64,000 nucleotides of DNA from an uncultured Lysobacteraceae bacterium (GTDB taxonomy: Bacteria > Pseudomonadota > Gammaproteobacteria > Xanthomonadales > Xanthomonadaceae): contig CADECF010000004.1 of assembly GCA_902825775.1 (NCBI GenBank), positions 254,830 through 318,829 of the forward strand, given 5' to 3'. The number at the start of each line of letters is the position of its first letter. Within the stretch, counting starts at the first letter, position 1. The notes under the pieces were generated by a model that was given only the letters and a program-made list of their open reading frames with translations, made no database searches and had not been told where the DNA came from. This document shows, in pieces, positions 16,817 through 25,777 of the stretch. A program made the position numbers and the translations under genes.

Positions 16817-16997
16817 GTGGGAGCGGCTTCAGCCGCGAGCTTTCCGCTTTTCTTTTGTCATCCCGAGCGCAGCGAGGGATCTGCTTGCGGTGCGACGGAA
16901 AACAGATTCCTCGCAGCGCTCGGATGACAGCGCTTCGCTGGTGACGGCAGCTGAAGAGCTCGCGGCTGAAGCCGCTCCCACAAAAGCCGCTCCCACG
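16817..16997. repeat. Nested REP structure, GTGGGAGCGGC family
   Basis: Arm 16817-16840 (GTGGGAGCGGCTTC..CGAGC) is the reverse complement of 16958-16981. Inside it a second inverted pair is nested: TGTCATCCCGAGCGCAGCGA near 16857 and the reversed CGCAGCGCTCGGATGACA near 16913. A partial third arm (AGCCGCTCCCACG) follows. It occupies most of the 264-base gap between the convergent SRPBCC and secreted-protein genes. Confidence 0.8.
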
Positions 16998-17017
16998 AAA
17001 ATCAACAGCCAGGCGCT

Positions 17018-17674
17018 TTACCGGCCCGGCACGTTCTCGAAACCGACTACGAACGTCGTCCCGCCGCCTTCCGCGGGCTGGTGAGAAATCGTCGCTTCGC
17101 GGGATTTGCCGCAGCCGCTCACGACCCAGCGTTCCACTATTTTACGTTGCTGCCCGGTACCGGTTTCGCTGGTCACGTCGGTCTGGATCGAATCCAGGTC
17201 CTGGCACGACATCAGCGAGACGCTCGCCGGATACAACTGTTTCCAGATATCGTGCCGCAGGTTGCGGTCGGTGAGCGTTTTGCCGCTGAATGCGAGCGGC
17301 ACGCCGTAGCGCAGGTTGTTCACTACGTACTTGCATATCTTGGGCGCGTCCGCGGCCAGTTGCGGATCGAAGGCCTTGCGCGTTTCCGCCAGCACATGGG
17401 GTTCGTTCAATTCCGGCATCAGCCGCTCGGCGGCCACGCGGCCACGCTCTACGGCCGCGCCGTTCTCGGTCTGCCATTGTCGGAGCGTCGCGCGTATTTC
17501 TTCGGCGTTCGCAGGCAGCTTTTCCGCGCACTGCCCGGCTACGTAGCCCGACTGCACCGACTGGGTGAAAGCGCGCATATCCAAATAATGCGCCATGATC
17601 TCGGCCTGGTCCGCCGCACCGGCCGGCGCTTGCAACAGCATGGCGGCCGCGAAAGCCGCAAAACGCATCTTCAT
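17018..17674 (-). CDS. Secreted protein of unknown function
   Basis: 218 residues with a Sec signal peptide (1-20, cleavage after AGA/AAD). The mature protein has five cysteines, helical N-terminal two thirds (AEEIRATLRQWQTENGAAVERGRVAAERLM), and a beta-rich C-terminus (RKIVERWVVSGCGKSREATISHQPAEGGGTTFVVGFENV). The ERWVV-x-G-C-G-K pattern is seen in Xanthomonadaceae periplasmic proteins of unknown function. No catalytic motif recognised. ATG 17674 starts MKMRF; the second ATG two codons later is equally possible. Preceded by a 291-base gap with nothing evident. Confidence 0.72.
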   Translation of the reverse strand: MKMRFAAFAAAMLLQAPAGAADQAEIMAHYLDMRAFTQSVQSGYVAGQCAEKLPANAEEIRATLRQWQTENGAAVERGRVAAERLMPELNEPHVLAETRKAFDPQLAADAPKICKYVVNNLRYGVPLAFSGKTLTDRNLRHDIWKQLYPASVSLMSCQDLDSIQTDVTSETGTGQQRKIVERWVVSGCGKSREATISHQPAEGGGTTFVVGFENVPGR

Positions 17675-17965
17675 CGGTATCTCCTTATGCCGGGCCTACC
17701 GCTCCATGCGGTTCCCCCCGAAACCGGGGCCGATATTAGCGCGGAATCCCTGCGAAACCAGGTCTGGCCGAGCGATACCCACCGCCCAGGAGGTGCGGTC
17801 GACGTGGCCGGTTACCGTTCAGCCCACCCTTCAGACCCGGATTCGTATTCTTGTCGATTCCTGCAGGCGTCGTTCGTCGCAGTGATACAAGGGCCAGGAA
17901 AGCCGGAGCGGCCAGAGGCCCGTCGATTCACCCCAAGACCCCGCTAATCCAACGGAGAACCAACG

Positions 17966-18379
17966 ATGAGCAAGATGATTTTCATAAACTTGCCGGTGAA
18001 GGATCTGGCCGCCTCGACCCGTTTTTACGAAGCGATCGGCTGCACCAAGAACGAGCAATTCAGCGACCAGAACGCCTCTTCGATGGTCTGGTCGGACGCG
18101 ATCATCTTCCAACTGCTCGCGCGCGACTACTACTCGACCTTCACCCAAAAACCGATCGCCGACGCGCACGCCGCCAACGGCATGCTGCTCGCGCTGTCGC
18201 AGGACAAGCGCGAGGACGTGGACAACATCGTCGAGGCCGCAGCCTCGGCGGGCGGCAAGGCCGATACCCGCGAGCCCCAGGACCTGGGCTTCATGTACCT
18301 GCGCACATTCGAAGATCCCGATGGCCACACCTTCGAGCCGGCGTGGATGAATCCGGACGCGGCGATGCCCGGCCAGTAA
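17966..18379 (+). CDS. VOC family protein (glyoxalase-like)
   Basis: 137 residues beginning MSKMIFINLPVKDLAASTRFYEAIG, the classic first strand-helix of the VOC fold, and ending with FMYLRTFEDPDGHTFEPAWM, where D-P-D-G-H-x-F-E supplies the C-terminal metal-ligand Glu. This subfamily (YaeR/PhnB-like 'lactoylglutathione lyase' annotations) has no proven reaction. Cytosolic, single gene. GGAGAACC precedes the ATG. Confidence 0.92.
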   Translation: MSKMIFINLPVKDLAASTRFYEAIGCTKNEQFSDQNASSMVWSDAIIFQLLARDYYSTFTQKPIADAHAANGMLLALSQDKREDVDNIVEAAASAGGKADTREPQDLGFMYLRTFEDPDGHTFEPAWMNPDAAMPGQ

Positions 18380-18434
18380 GCGGCACCGCTGCACCGCGAA
18401 TACGATGCGTCGAAACCCGCCCTAGCCGCGAACC

Positions 18435-18456
18435 GTAGGGCGGGTCCTGACCTGCC
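18435..18456 (+). repeat. Single REP, GTAG + GGCGGGTC family
   Basis: GTAG followed by GGCGGGTC-ct-GACCTGCC, a near-perfect palindrome. Other members in the window: 25065-25086, 25887-26043 and 33979-34034. Sits between the VOC gene and the TPR-like gene. Confidence 0.8.
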
Positions 18457-18628
18457 GATGCCGATCGCGACGATCGGCTCGAACCTCGGCGGGGACAGCC
18501 GAGCGACGTGCTTGTCCGCATCGCGCTCGCTAGACTTATCTCGCAGCCAAAGCCAACGGGGACTTTGGATTCGCCGGGCACTCTGCCGAGCGCAGGCCCG
18601 TCCATGCATTTCACCAGGGGGATGGTCA

Positions 18629-19159
18629 ATGAAAGTACGCATCGCCGCGGCAACCGCCGCGATCTTGTTCGTCGCGGGCATCGGCGTGGGTTATGGCGCC
18701 AAGCAGCGCCCCACGCCGGAAACCTATCGCGACAAGGCACCGCAGGAAGCCGCCAAAGCGCTGCTGCTGCTCGCGCAGGCGCAGTCGGGCAAGAACGGCA
18801 GTTGGGAGCGCATCGGCGCGGGCCGCGTCTACTACTTGGGCGGCTTCAAGGCCGAGGGCCAGAAGATCTTCGACCATATCCTCAACGGCAAGCATGAGGA
18901 CAGCGACGAATACCGCATCGCGCGCGCGTACGCCGAAGCCGGCGAATGGCAGAAGGCGAAGCCGATCTTCGACCGTTATCTGATCAAGAATCCGAAAGAC
19001 GCCCGAGGCCTCGCAGAAGTGGGCGCGCATTACCTGCTGCAGGGCGACCGCGCCACCGCCGAGCGACTGTTCGACCGCGCGATCGACATGGACGACGGCG
19101 ATCCGTGGGTGACCGAGCCCATGGCCGGCGCTTACCTCGGCGTGAAGCCGCAGGAATAA
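18629..19159 (+). CDS. TPR-like protein with N-terminal signal anchor
   Basis: 176 residues from ATG 18629. An uncleaved or cleaved hydrophobic N-terminus (KVRIAAATAAILFVAGIGVGYG) is followed by helical repeats: KALLLLAQAQSGKNGSWERIGAGRVYYLGGF, YRIARAYAEAGEWQKAKPIFDRYLIKNPKDARGL and AEVGAHYLLQGDRATAERLFDRAIDMDDGDPW, i.e. two to three TPR motifs. Such periplasmic TPR proteins serve as assembly or protein-protein interaction modules. Upstream codons of the longer frame are discarded. Function unknown. Confidence 0.8.
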   Translation: MKVRIAAATAAILFVAGIGVGYGAKQRPTPETYRDKAPQEAAKALLLLAQAQSGKNGSWERIGAGRVYYLGGFKAEGQKIFDHILNGKHEDSDEYRIARAYAEAGEWQKAKPIFDRYLIKNPKDARGLAEVGAHYLLQGDRATAERLFDRAIDMDDGDPWVTEPMAGAYLGVKPQE

Positions 19160-19299
19160 ATCGTAGGCAGAAGCAGCGGTACCGGGTCTGCGCGGGTTGA
19201 ACGCGCAGACCATCGTTCCTATCGTTTCTTTTCGGGTTCGATTAAACCCCGGATGCCGCACGCGCATCGAATACCGTCATCGCCAAGAAGGAGCTCAGC

Positions 19300-20358
19300 A
19301 TGCACGCACGATGGACGAGACGTCTCGGATGGTTGGCGTTGGCGATACCCGCCTTCGCGCATGCGCAGATCGATCTGACCACGCTCGACCGCGACATGGC
19401 CGGTCCGCGCACGCAGGTGCTGGTGCTGGGCACGGTGCATCTGAGCGAGTTGCCGAAGGATTTCGACCCGAAGTCGCTGGATCCGCTGCTCGACAGCTTG
19501 GCCGGATTCAAGCCGGAAATCATCACCATCGAGGCGATCGGCGGCGAGCAATGCGATCTCGCCGCGCGCCATCCCGGCGTGTACGGCGCCGATTACTGCG
19601 CCGCCACCGATGCGGCCAAAGCCGCGACCGGGCTGGACATTCCCGCGGCCATCGCCGCCATCGACAAGACGTTCGCCGATTGGCCCGCGCAACCCGAACC
19701 CGCGCAACGCCGCCATCTGGCCGCGTTGTTCCTGGCCGCCAACGAGCGCGCCTCGGCTTATGTGCAATGGCTGCAGCTGCCGCAAACCGAACGCCGCGCC
19801 GGCGATGGCTTGGACGATGCGCTGGCGACGCTGCTGCAACAGACCGAGACGCGCAACAACGAAGACTTCCGGATCGCCGCGCGCCTGGCCGCACGGCTCG
19901 GCCTGCAGCGCGTGTATCCGGTGGACGATCACACCGGCGACAACGCTCGCATCACGGACGTCAAAGCTTTCGGCCAGTCGGTCGAACAAGCGTGGAAGGC
20001 GGGCCGTACCGAGAAGCTCGACGCGATGGAAAAACAGGAGAAAAGCCTGTCGCAGGCGCGCGATCTGTTGCCCCTGTACCGCTTCATCAACCGTCCAGAC
20101 AATTTATGGCTACGCGCCGAGATCAATGCCGGCGCGACGATGCGCGCGGCGTCGCCGCAGCGCTATCCGCAGATCTGGGTATCGGGTTGGGAAATCCGCA
20201 ACCTGCGCATGGTCGCCAATATCCATCAGACCTTCCGCGAACGCCCCGGTGCGCGCGTGCTCTCCATCGTCGGCGTCTCGCACAAGCCCTGGTTCGACAG
20301 CTGGCTCGGACAGATGCAGGGCGTGGAGATCGTGGATGCGGAGAAGTGGCTGGAGTGA
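19300..20358 (+). CDS. Secreted DUF5694-like (TraB/TIKI-related) protein
   Basis: 352 residues with a signal peptide (MHARWTRRLGWLALAIPAFAHAQ). The motif VLVLGTVHLSELPKDFDP directly after it, together with IITIEAIGG and a late GVSHKPWFDSW, matches the DUF5694 family, related to the TraB/GumN/TIKI fold in which G-x-x-H and paired Glu/His residues form a putative metalloprotease site. Biochemical function in bacteria is unknown. AAGGAGC lies ahead of the ATG. Single gene. Confidence 0.8.
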   Translation: MHARWTRRLGWLALAIPAFAHAQIDLTTLDRDMAGPRTQVLVLGTVHLSELPKDFDPKSLDPLLDSLAGFKPEIITIEAIGGEQCDLAARHPGVYGADYCAATDAAKAATGLDIPAAIAAIDKTFADWPAQPEPAQRRHLAALFLAANERASAYVQWLQLPQTERRAGDGLDDALATLLQQTETRNNEDFRIAARLAARLGLQRVYPVDDHTGDNARITDVKAFGQSVEQAWKAGRTEKLDAMEKQEKSLSQARDLLPLYRFINRPDNLWLRAEINAGATMRAASPQRYPQIWVSGWEIRNLRMVANIHQTFRERPGARVLSIVGVSHKPWFDSWLGQMQGVEIVDAEKWLE

Positions 20359-20386
20359 TGCCCCGTATGCACAAGCTCCAGAAACC

Positions 20387-20471
20387 GTAGGGCGGAACCC
20401 GCGAAGCGGATTCCGCCATGCATGCACATGATCATCGATTGGCGGAAACGCCTGCGGCGGTTCCGCCCTAC
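20387..20471. repeat. REP doublet, GTAG + GGCGGAA family
   Basis: GTAG-GGCGGAA...TTCCGCC (20387-20417) and the inverted GGCGGAA...TTCCGCC-CTAC (20441-20471), facing each other with 23 bases between. Occupies the centre of the 242-base gap 20359-20600. Confidence 0.82.
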
Positions 20472-20600
20472 GGCCCCGCGCTTGCTGGGGTCCGCCCTAG
20501 GTATCTCCGCCTGAGGGGAACTGCTAATTTGCGTCCGTTGAAAACGTTTACATCCGAAGGATGGCCGCGCGCGCGGCGCACTTCATAAGGAGCGTTTCTC

Positions 20601-21560
20601 ATGGCCGAGTCCAGTTCCGGCGTATCCGGGTCTTCCAGTGGCGCATCCGCCCAGAATGCAGCGAGTACGCAAGACACCGACGCCACCAACGAAACCACCG
20701 AAGCGCAGCTGGCCAACGCGGCCGCGGCCGTCGGTGCGGCGCCCACGCCTTCGGTCACCGAGGTCAACCCTGCCCCGGTCGATCTGACGCTGTCGCCGAG
20801 CACGCTCTCGCAACTCAGTGCGATGCCGGTGGCCAACACGACGCTGGATTTTTCGTCGGCGACCTCGCTCGGAGGCATCCCTTCCGGTCTTTCTTATGCG
20901 GATGTCGCTGCGGCCGCGGCCACACCGGCGCAGCCGTCGATCCAGGAAATCAATACGTTCTCGCCGACCTTCAGCATCACCGGATTCAACGCCTCCAACA
21001 TCGACGCCACTAAGCTCGGCGACGTCTCGGTGAACACCGGCCTGGCCTACAACGGCATGGTCGATACCGGCACCTTCGATGCGAGCCTGCAAGCCAGGAT
21101 GGGGCTCGAGCCGCCCAGCGTCACCGCAGCCGCGCACTTCGGATACAAGGCCGACGTGAATACGATCGGCGGGATCAATGCGATGAGCCTGGACTTCACG
21201 GCGGGCCCCTTCGGCACCGCGGCGGAGCCGAGCTACGGCTTGTCGGGTAGCGTGAGCACCGGCCTGACCGATGCGGACAGGTTCACCGCCAGCGCGGCGG
21301 CGAATTTCAATTCGAACGGTTTCACTAACGGCAGCGCCACCGCCGACTTCACCCACGATTTCTCCGAAACCCTCAGCGGCACCGCCAAGGCGACCGTCAA
21401 CTTCAGCGCCGATGCCGTCACCAGCGTCATCGGCGAGGGACAGCTCAATTACAAAGGGATCGATGGCGCCACGATCGGTCTCACCGGCAGGGGCACCTAC
21501 GATGCCGTCACCGGCGACACCATCGGCTTCTTCGGCGGTCGCGCCAGTTGGAAGTTCTAG
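20601..21560 (+). CDS. Ser/Ala/Thr-rich protein with barrel-like C-terminus, no signal peptide, unknown
   Basis: 319 residues, AAGGAGCG upstream of the ATG. Residues 1-60 are low-complexity (S, G, A, T, N) and probably disordered. From about 125 on the sequence alternates small polar and hydrophobic residues in strand-like blocks (FDASLQARMGL, VTAAAHFGYKADVN, RFTASAAANFNSNGF, SGTAKATVNFSADAV, GEGQLNYKGIDG) and ends in GRASWKF, a barrel-like terminal aromatic. There is no Sec, Tat or lipoprotein signal, so export, if any, would need another route. I do not recognise a family. Single gene. Confidence 0.7.
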   Translation: MAESSSGVSGSSSGASAQNAASTQDTDATNETTEAQLANAAAAVGAAPTPSVTEVNPAPVDLTLSPSTLSQLSAMPVANTTLDFSSATSLGGIPSGLSYADVAAAAATPAQPSIQEINTFSPTFSITGFNASNIDATKLGDVSVNTGLAYNGMVDTGTFDASLQARMGLEPPSVTAAAHFGYKADVNTIGGINAMSLDFTAGPFGTAAEPSYGLSGSVSTGLTDADRFTASAAANFNSNGFTNGSATADFTHDFSETLSGTAKATVNFSADAVTSVIGEGQLNYKGIDGATIGLTGRGTYDAVTGDTIGFFGGRASWKF

Positions 21561-21620
21561 CGTGCAAGTGGGTCGGCGCAATGTCTTGGGGAGCGAGTCG
21601 TTGATCGCTTAGTGCGCGAC

Positions 21621-21644
21621 GTTGGGGTTTCGCCCCAATCTACG
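21621..21644 (+). repeat. REP-like palindrome, TTGGGG..CCCCAA family
   Basis: TTGGGG-tttcg-CCCCAA followed by TCTACG, between the barrel-like gene and the small secreted protein. A second member lies at 34150-34172. Confidence 0.65.
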
Positions 21645-21677
21645 GCCTCGGCCGGAAATCTAAGGAGGAATTTCGAA

Positions 21678-21896
21678 ATGCGCACGAGAAATCTGATGCT
21701 GGGACTCGCCTTGGCGGGCGTCGCCACCATCGCGTCCGCCGCGGGAGGAAAATTGCCTCCTCCGGGCTGGGTATACACCTATTTCGAGAACGGCCAAGTC
21801 GTCGGCCGGGCGGTGCATAACCCATGCACCGGCGAGATCACCGTCACGGGAACGGTGACCAGCGACTACAGCGGGGATCAAACGGTGAGTTGCTGA
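21678..21896 (+). CDS. Small secreted protein with two cysteines, possibly DUF6289-like
   Basis: 72 residues from ATG 21678; AAGGAGG sits nine bases upstream. Signal peptide 1-22 (LALAGVATIASA-AGG). The mature ~50 residues read PPPGWVYTYFENGQVVGRAVHNPC...VTSDYSGDQTVSC, with the two cysteines likely joined. Size and the Y-x-Y-F/Y...VG pattern recall the DUF6289 group of tiny secreted proteins of Xanthomonadaceae and actinobacteria (assignment tentative). Role unknown. Confidence 0.7.
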   Translation: MRTRNLMLGLALAGVATIASAAGGKLPPPGWVYTYFENGQVVGRAVHNPCTGEITVTGTVTSDYSGDQTVSC

Positions 21897-21990
21897 CGCT
21901 GCGCATTCTCCGCATACCTGCGCGACAAACACGATGGGCAGCAGGGCGGAACCGCCGAAGGCGTTTCCGCCAACCGAGGATCGGCGCCGA

Positions 21991-22191
21991 TCACGCGATC
22001 TTGTGCCGTTCCCGGATCGCCTGCAGCCGCTCCCGGTAATACAACGCATCGGCCGGTTCCAGCGACGGATTCGCCGCAAGCCAGTCTTTCGCCTGCGACA
22101 TCAGCTGGGATTTGTCGGCATCGGCGGCTTCGAGTGCGGTGTCGATTTTGTCGAGTTGCATCAGGACATCGTCGCGGGTCGGTGCGGCCAT
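21991..22191 (-). CDS. Small helical protein, unknown function
   Basis: 66 residues from ATG 22191 (MAAPTRDDVLMQLDKIDTAL); an ATG ten codons earlier is possible. The composition is charged and helical, with two predicted helices (RDDVLMQLDKIDTALEA and PADALYYRERLQAIRERH) around a short DWLAANPSLEP linker. No known motif. Cytosolic. Similar short helical proteins are common orphan genes in this family; the call rests mainly on codon usage and an undisturbed frame. Confidence 0.55.
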   Translation of the reverse strand: MAAPTRDDVLMQLDKIDTALEAADADKSQLMSQAKDWLAANPSLEPADALYYRERLQAIRERHKIA

Positions 22192-22298
22192 GGCGGATTC
22201 CCGAAACGGGAGCGCCATCATCGCGGTAGCGGCGTCATGCCGGCGTCATGAAAGAACGTAAGGCGGGTCCCGACGCGCCGCAATGCGAGCCGCGACGA

Positions 22299-23432
22299 TC
22301 ATTCCACCCTGCGCGCACCTGACGCGTCTCCCTGCGGCGCCGCAAAGTCCCTGACGCGCAACCAGTCGATCATCGTAGCCAGATAATCCGGAACCAGCGG
22401 CGACGCGGACGGACGCTGCATAGCCTTCGGATTCACGGGAAACAGTTCGTGGTTCGCGTCTTTGAACACCTCGATGGTCAAATCGCGATTGCCCGCACGC
22501 TCATAGGCCTCACGGTAGGCGCGGACGCTTTCGCGCCAATTTACCTTGATGTCGTGGTCGCCGAAGATGGCAAGCAACGGCACATCGAGTTCGGACAGGT
22601 ACGTATCGGCGCTCGTCGTCCAGATCCGCATGAACGGCGGCGATTGGCCTTTCGCATACGTCTCGGGCGTGCCTCCGGTGATCCCCAGTTGCTTGCCGAA
22701 CACCGGGTACTTCAACAAGGGTTCGCTCGCCTTCGTGAATTCTGCGTAGGTCCCGCCGGCCCGCATCACGATCAGGGCGCGGCGCAGTGCCGAAACGGCG
22801 GCTTTGATTTCCGGCTCGGACACGCCGTCGGCGCGCAGCTGGTTCACGGCCTGGTATTCCGAAGTCGAGAAGAAATCCTTGCCTGGCCCGCTCACCAGGA
22901 TCAGGTACTTGATGGCCGGCGAACGCACCGCCGCGATCGGCGCGACCCAGCCGCCCTGGCTGATGCCCCAGACGCCGATGCGGGAAGCGTCGATGTCGCC
23001 GCGCGCTTGCAGCGCCTCGACCGCCGCGATGATTTCGTTCGCGCGCGCGTAGACATCGTCGACGTGAATATAGCGGCCATCGCTGCAACCGTTGCCCGCC
23101 TTGTCCCAAACGACGGTTGCGATGCCCGCCGACCGGAACGCCGCGCGCATTTCCCGATACGAGCCGTTGTACGTTCCGTCGCCTTTGGCGACATCGGTCG
23201 TGCCCGAACCATGGACGATGACGATCGCCGGATGCCTACCGGATGTCGCCGGCGGGTCGATGAAGCCCCTCAGGCGATTGCCATCGCTGGCGAATTCGAA
23301 CGGCAACGTGCCTGCCGGAACGACGCAACGCGGCGGATCCGCAGCCGCAAAGGCTTGCGGCGCAACGGAGCCCGCAGCCAGCAAAGCCACGACAGCGCAA
23401 ACGTTGCGCAGATGCGTACGAAATCGTTGCAT
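22299..23432 (-). CDS. Secreted alpha/beta hydrolase (prolyl-oligopeptidase/DLH-like)
   Basis: 377 residues with a signal peptide (about 1-29, ending FAAADPP). The fold is visible from PAIVIVHGSGTTD (oxyanion region), WGISQGG (nucleophile elbow, Ser), IFGDHDIKVNW (Asp) to DANHELFP (His). The N-terminal sequence FEFASDGNRLRGFIDPP is typical of the group of periplasmic esterase/peptidases annotated as alpha/beta hydrolase family proteins. Substrate unknown. Divergent from the DUF2306 gene 70 bases away. Confidence 0.88.
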   Translation of the reverse strand: MQRFRTHLRNVCAVVALLAAGSVAPQAFAAADPPRCVVPAGTLPFEFASDGNRLRGFIDPPATSGRHPAIVIVHGSGTTDVAKGDGTYNGSYREMRAAFRSAGIATVVWDKAGNGCSDGRYIHVDDVYARANEIIAAVEALQARGDIDASRIGVWGISQGGWVAPIAAVRSPAIKYLILVSGPGKDFFSTSEYQAVNQLRADGVSEPEIKAAVSALRRALIVMRAGGTYAEFTKASEPLLKYPVFGKQLGITGGTPETYAKGQSPPFMRIWTTSADTYLSELDVPLLAIFGDHDIKVNWRESVRAYREAYERAGNRDLTIEVFKDANHELFPVNPKAMQRPSASPLVPDYLATMIDWLRVRDFAAPQGDASGARRVE

Positions 23433-23502
23433 ATCCGCGGCCCAAGCATGGATGCGATGGCATGATAGCCAATGGGAGCCCTGTTTCCGGTATGAGGTGC
23501 CT

Positions 23503-24204
23503 ATGGACTACACGAGCCAGGATGCCGCTTCGCCCGCCCGCGTTCGCCTGGTCCGACGCGCAGGTTGGGCCATCGTGTGGCTTGCCCTCGGTTTGATCAG
23601 CATCAATTTCCTGCTGACCGTTTACGGCAAGTACGGCCATCCGGATCCCGCCGCCTACACCATGTTCTGGACGCGACGAGGTTGGCTGTGGACCCATCTT
23701 GCCGGCGGGGCGCTGACCGTAGTCCTGGGACCGCTCCAATTCCTGACCCGTTGGCCGCGGGCCTATCCCCGCCTGCATCGCTGGACAGGCAGGATCTACA
23801 TGATCGGCATGCTCATCGCCTGCACCGGCGCGACGGGACTGATCGCCACTTCCCCGGCTCCTTTCGAAATCCGCTCGGCGTTCGCCGCCACCGCGCTGGC
23901 GTGGTTGACGACGGCCTTGATCGCGCTGACCGCGATACATCGCAACCGCGTGCGGCCGCACCGGCGCTGGATGGTCCGCAACTATCTGGTGACGCTTTCC
24001 CCGATCACCTTCCGGATACTGCTTCAGGCCCAGATCGCAATGGGACTCGCCCCGTCGCCGGCGATGATCGCAACCTTGCTCTGGCTGAGTTGGATGCTGC
24101 CGCTGCTCGTCTATGAAGGAGGCTATCGCATCGTCGATCTGATGCGTGCGGCGACCACGCAGCGAGCGCCACTCTCGCAGCGCATCGACGCAGGGTCCGC
24201 TTAG
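23503..24204 (+). CDS. DUF2306 membrane protein
   Basis: 233 residues from ATG 23503. Six to seven membrane helices. The DUF2306 landmark LHRWTGRIYMIGMLIACTGATGLIA lies at about 91-115, with a second conserved loop HRNRVRPHRRWMVRNYLVTLSP. Function is unknown; the conserved His/Arg residues near the membrane surface suggest cofactor or ion binding. The methyltransferase gene follows 61 bases later in the same direction. Confidence 0.88.
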   Translation: MDYTSQDAASPARVRLVRRAGWAIVWLALGLISINFLLTVYGKYGHPDPAAYTMFWTRRGWLWTHLAGGALTVVLGPLQFLTRWPRAYPRLHRWTGRIYMIGMLIACTGATGLIATSPAPFEIRSAFAATALAWLTTALIALTAIHRNRVRPHRRWMVRNYLVTLSPITFRILLQAQIAMGLAPSPAMIATLLWLSWMLPLLVYEGGYRIVDLMRAATTQRAPLSQRIDAGSA

Positions 24205-24265
24205 GATCGAAAGCGATCGCGATCTCGGGTTCCACCTTAAACCGGCAGGCGCGCAGGGAGGAGTT

Positions 24266-25051
24266 ATGAAGTTCCCCGAAACGGCTTCATCAGACGAGCG
24301 CGGCGCCGGTCCCGTGGATTACGACGCGGAGCTGCATTTGCACAACCGCGCGTTCCGCTCCGCGTGCGCCGTGCTTGCCCACGAACGCGTGCTGGACATC
24401 GGATGCGGGGCCGGAAAGACCACCCGCGATGCCGCGCGCGCCGCTTCGGCCGGCGGCGCGATGGGAATCGACGCCTCGGGGCCGGCAATCGCCCGTGCAA
24501 GTGCGCTCGCCGCAGCGGAAGGCGTACGCAACGTGCGATACGAGCAAGGCGATGCGCAAACGCATGCGTTCCTGTCGCAAAGTTTCGACGTCGCGATCAG
24601 CCGATTCGGCACCATGTTCTTCGCCGATCCCATCGTCGCGTTCCGCAACATCCGCGGCGCGCTCGCGGATGACGGGCGTCTGGTCATGATGGTTTGGCAA
24701 GCCCGCGAGGCGAACGAGTGGTCTATGGCGGTTCAAGGAGATCATGCGCTGTCGTCGGCTGCGTTTTCGCTCGCAGATCCCTCCGCGGCGGAGGGGATCC
24801 TCGATGCGGCGGGCTTCGCGCATACGACATTCCAGGACGTGCACGAGCCCGTGTACTACGGCGACAGCGTCGAGGCTGCGTTGGACTGGATCGGAGGATT
24901 CCAGTCCACACAGGAAGCATCGCAATCGCGCGATGCCGCTTCCGCCGAACGCGAGCGGGCGCGGCTACGCGGAATCGTCGCTCAGCATCATCGCGACGAT
25001 GGCGTGTGGTTCGATTCGCGGGCATGGATCATCAACGCACGTTGCCGTTGA
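24266..25051 (+). CDS. Class I SAM-dependent methyltransferase
   Basis: 261 residues from ATG 24266 (AGGGAGGAG upstream). SAM-binding motif I is VLDIGCGAGKTTRDAA, motif II region GIDASGPAIARA, then YEQGDAQTH and the motif IV/post-I FDVAISRFGTMFFADPIVAFRNI, and GRLVMMVWQ. It belongs to the methyltransf_11/25 group acting on small molecules or lipids; the acceptor is unknown. Probably co-transcribed with the DUF2306 gene before it. Confidence 0.9.
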   Translation: MKFPETASSDERGAGPVDYDAELHLHNRAFRSACAVLAHERVLDIGCGAGKTTRDAARAASAGGAMGIDASGPAIARASALAAAEGVRNVRYEQGDAQTHAFLSQSFDVAISRFGTMFFADPIVAFRNIRGALADDGRLVMMVWQAREANEWSMAVQGDHALSSAAFSLADPSAAEGILDAAGFAHTTFQDVHEPVYYGDSVEAALDWIGGFQSTQEASQSRDAASAERERARLRGIVAQHHRDDGVWFDSRAWIINARCR

Positions 25052-25064
25052 CGTCCTCGAAATC

Positions 25065-25086
25065 GTAGGGCGGGTCCTGACCCGCC
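25065..25086 (+). repeat. Single REP, GTAG + GGCGGGTC family
   Basis: GTAG-GGCGGGTC-ct-GACCCGCC, a perfect palindrome behind the GTAG head, in the 81-base gap between the convergent methyltransferase and GST genes. Confidence 0.82.
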
Positions 25087-25132
25087 GAATGCGAGACGCG
25101 GCGATCAGAAACCCTACGCGTGGCTATCTCGC

Positions 25133-25777
25133 CTATTGCTTACCGGTGAAAACCGCCAATTGCGCCGCGAATGCACGCTGATACGCCGGCCTGGCTTCGG
25201 CGCGGGCGACGTAGGCGGCGAGGTTCGGATAGTCGTTCACCAGTCCCGAGCTCCTCAACCTTTGCAGCACCGACACCATCATCAAGTCGCCGGCGCTGAA
25301 CGCGCCATCGAGCCAATCGGCATCGTCCAGGCGATTCGACAACGCCGCCAGGCGTTTGCGCACGCGATCCTCGAGCATGGGCTGCCGCTGCTCGTACCAG
25401 CTTTTATCGCGTTCGAATAACAGGGACATGCCGTGTTCGACGATCGGCGGCTCCATCGTGCTCAGCGCGGCGAACATCCACGCGATGGCGCGCGCCCGGC
25501 CGTTCGCATCATCGGGCAACAGGCCCGCATGATGTTCGGCGATATGGAGAATGATCCCGCCCGATTCGAACAGGACCAGGCCGCCCTCTTCGTACGTCGG
25601 AATCTGCCCGAACGGCTGAAGCGCCAGATGCGCGGGCTTTTTCATCGTTTCGAACGAAACCAGGCGCACGTCGTAAGGCTGGCCCACTTCTTCGAGCGCC
25701 CAACGCACGCGCATGTCGCGCGCCAGCCCCTTGCCGCGATCGGGCGATTTTTCAAAGGCGGTAATGGTGGGGGTCAT
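25133..25777 (-). CDS. Glutathione S-transferase family protein
   Basis: 214 residues from ATG 25777, with AGGAG at the right distance. Thioredoxin-like N-terminal domain: MRVRWALEEVGQPYDVRLV, QPFGQIPTYEEGGLVLFESGGIILHIAEHH (cis-proline and the E-S glutathione-binding pair). The C-terminal helical domain contains WLDGAFSAGDLMMVSVLQRLR (N-capping box region) and YVARAEARPAYQRAF. Such GSTs conjugate or reduce substrates with glutathione in the cytosol. Upstream 52 codons of the longer frame are discarded. Confidence 0.93.
   Translation of the reverse strand: MTPTITAFEKSPDRGKGLARDMRVRWALEEVGQPYDVRLVSFETMKKPAHLALQPFGQIPTYEEGGLVLFESGGIILHIAEHHAGLLPDDANGRARAIAWMFAALSTMEPPIVEHGMSLLFERDKSWYEQRQPMLEDRVRKRLAALSNRLDDADWLDGAFSAGDLMMVSVLQRLRSSGLVNDYPNLAAYVARAEARPAYQRAFAAQLAVFTGKQ

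Noticed and set aside
22258-22290. Another GGCGGGTC-type REP
   Set aside because: Only a degenerate half (GGCGGGTCCCGACGCGCC) is visible; palindrome and head too eroded to list.
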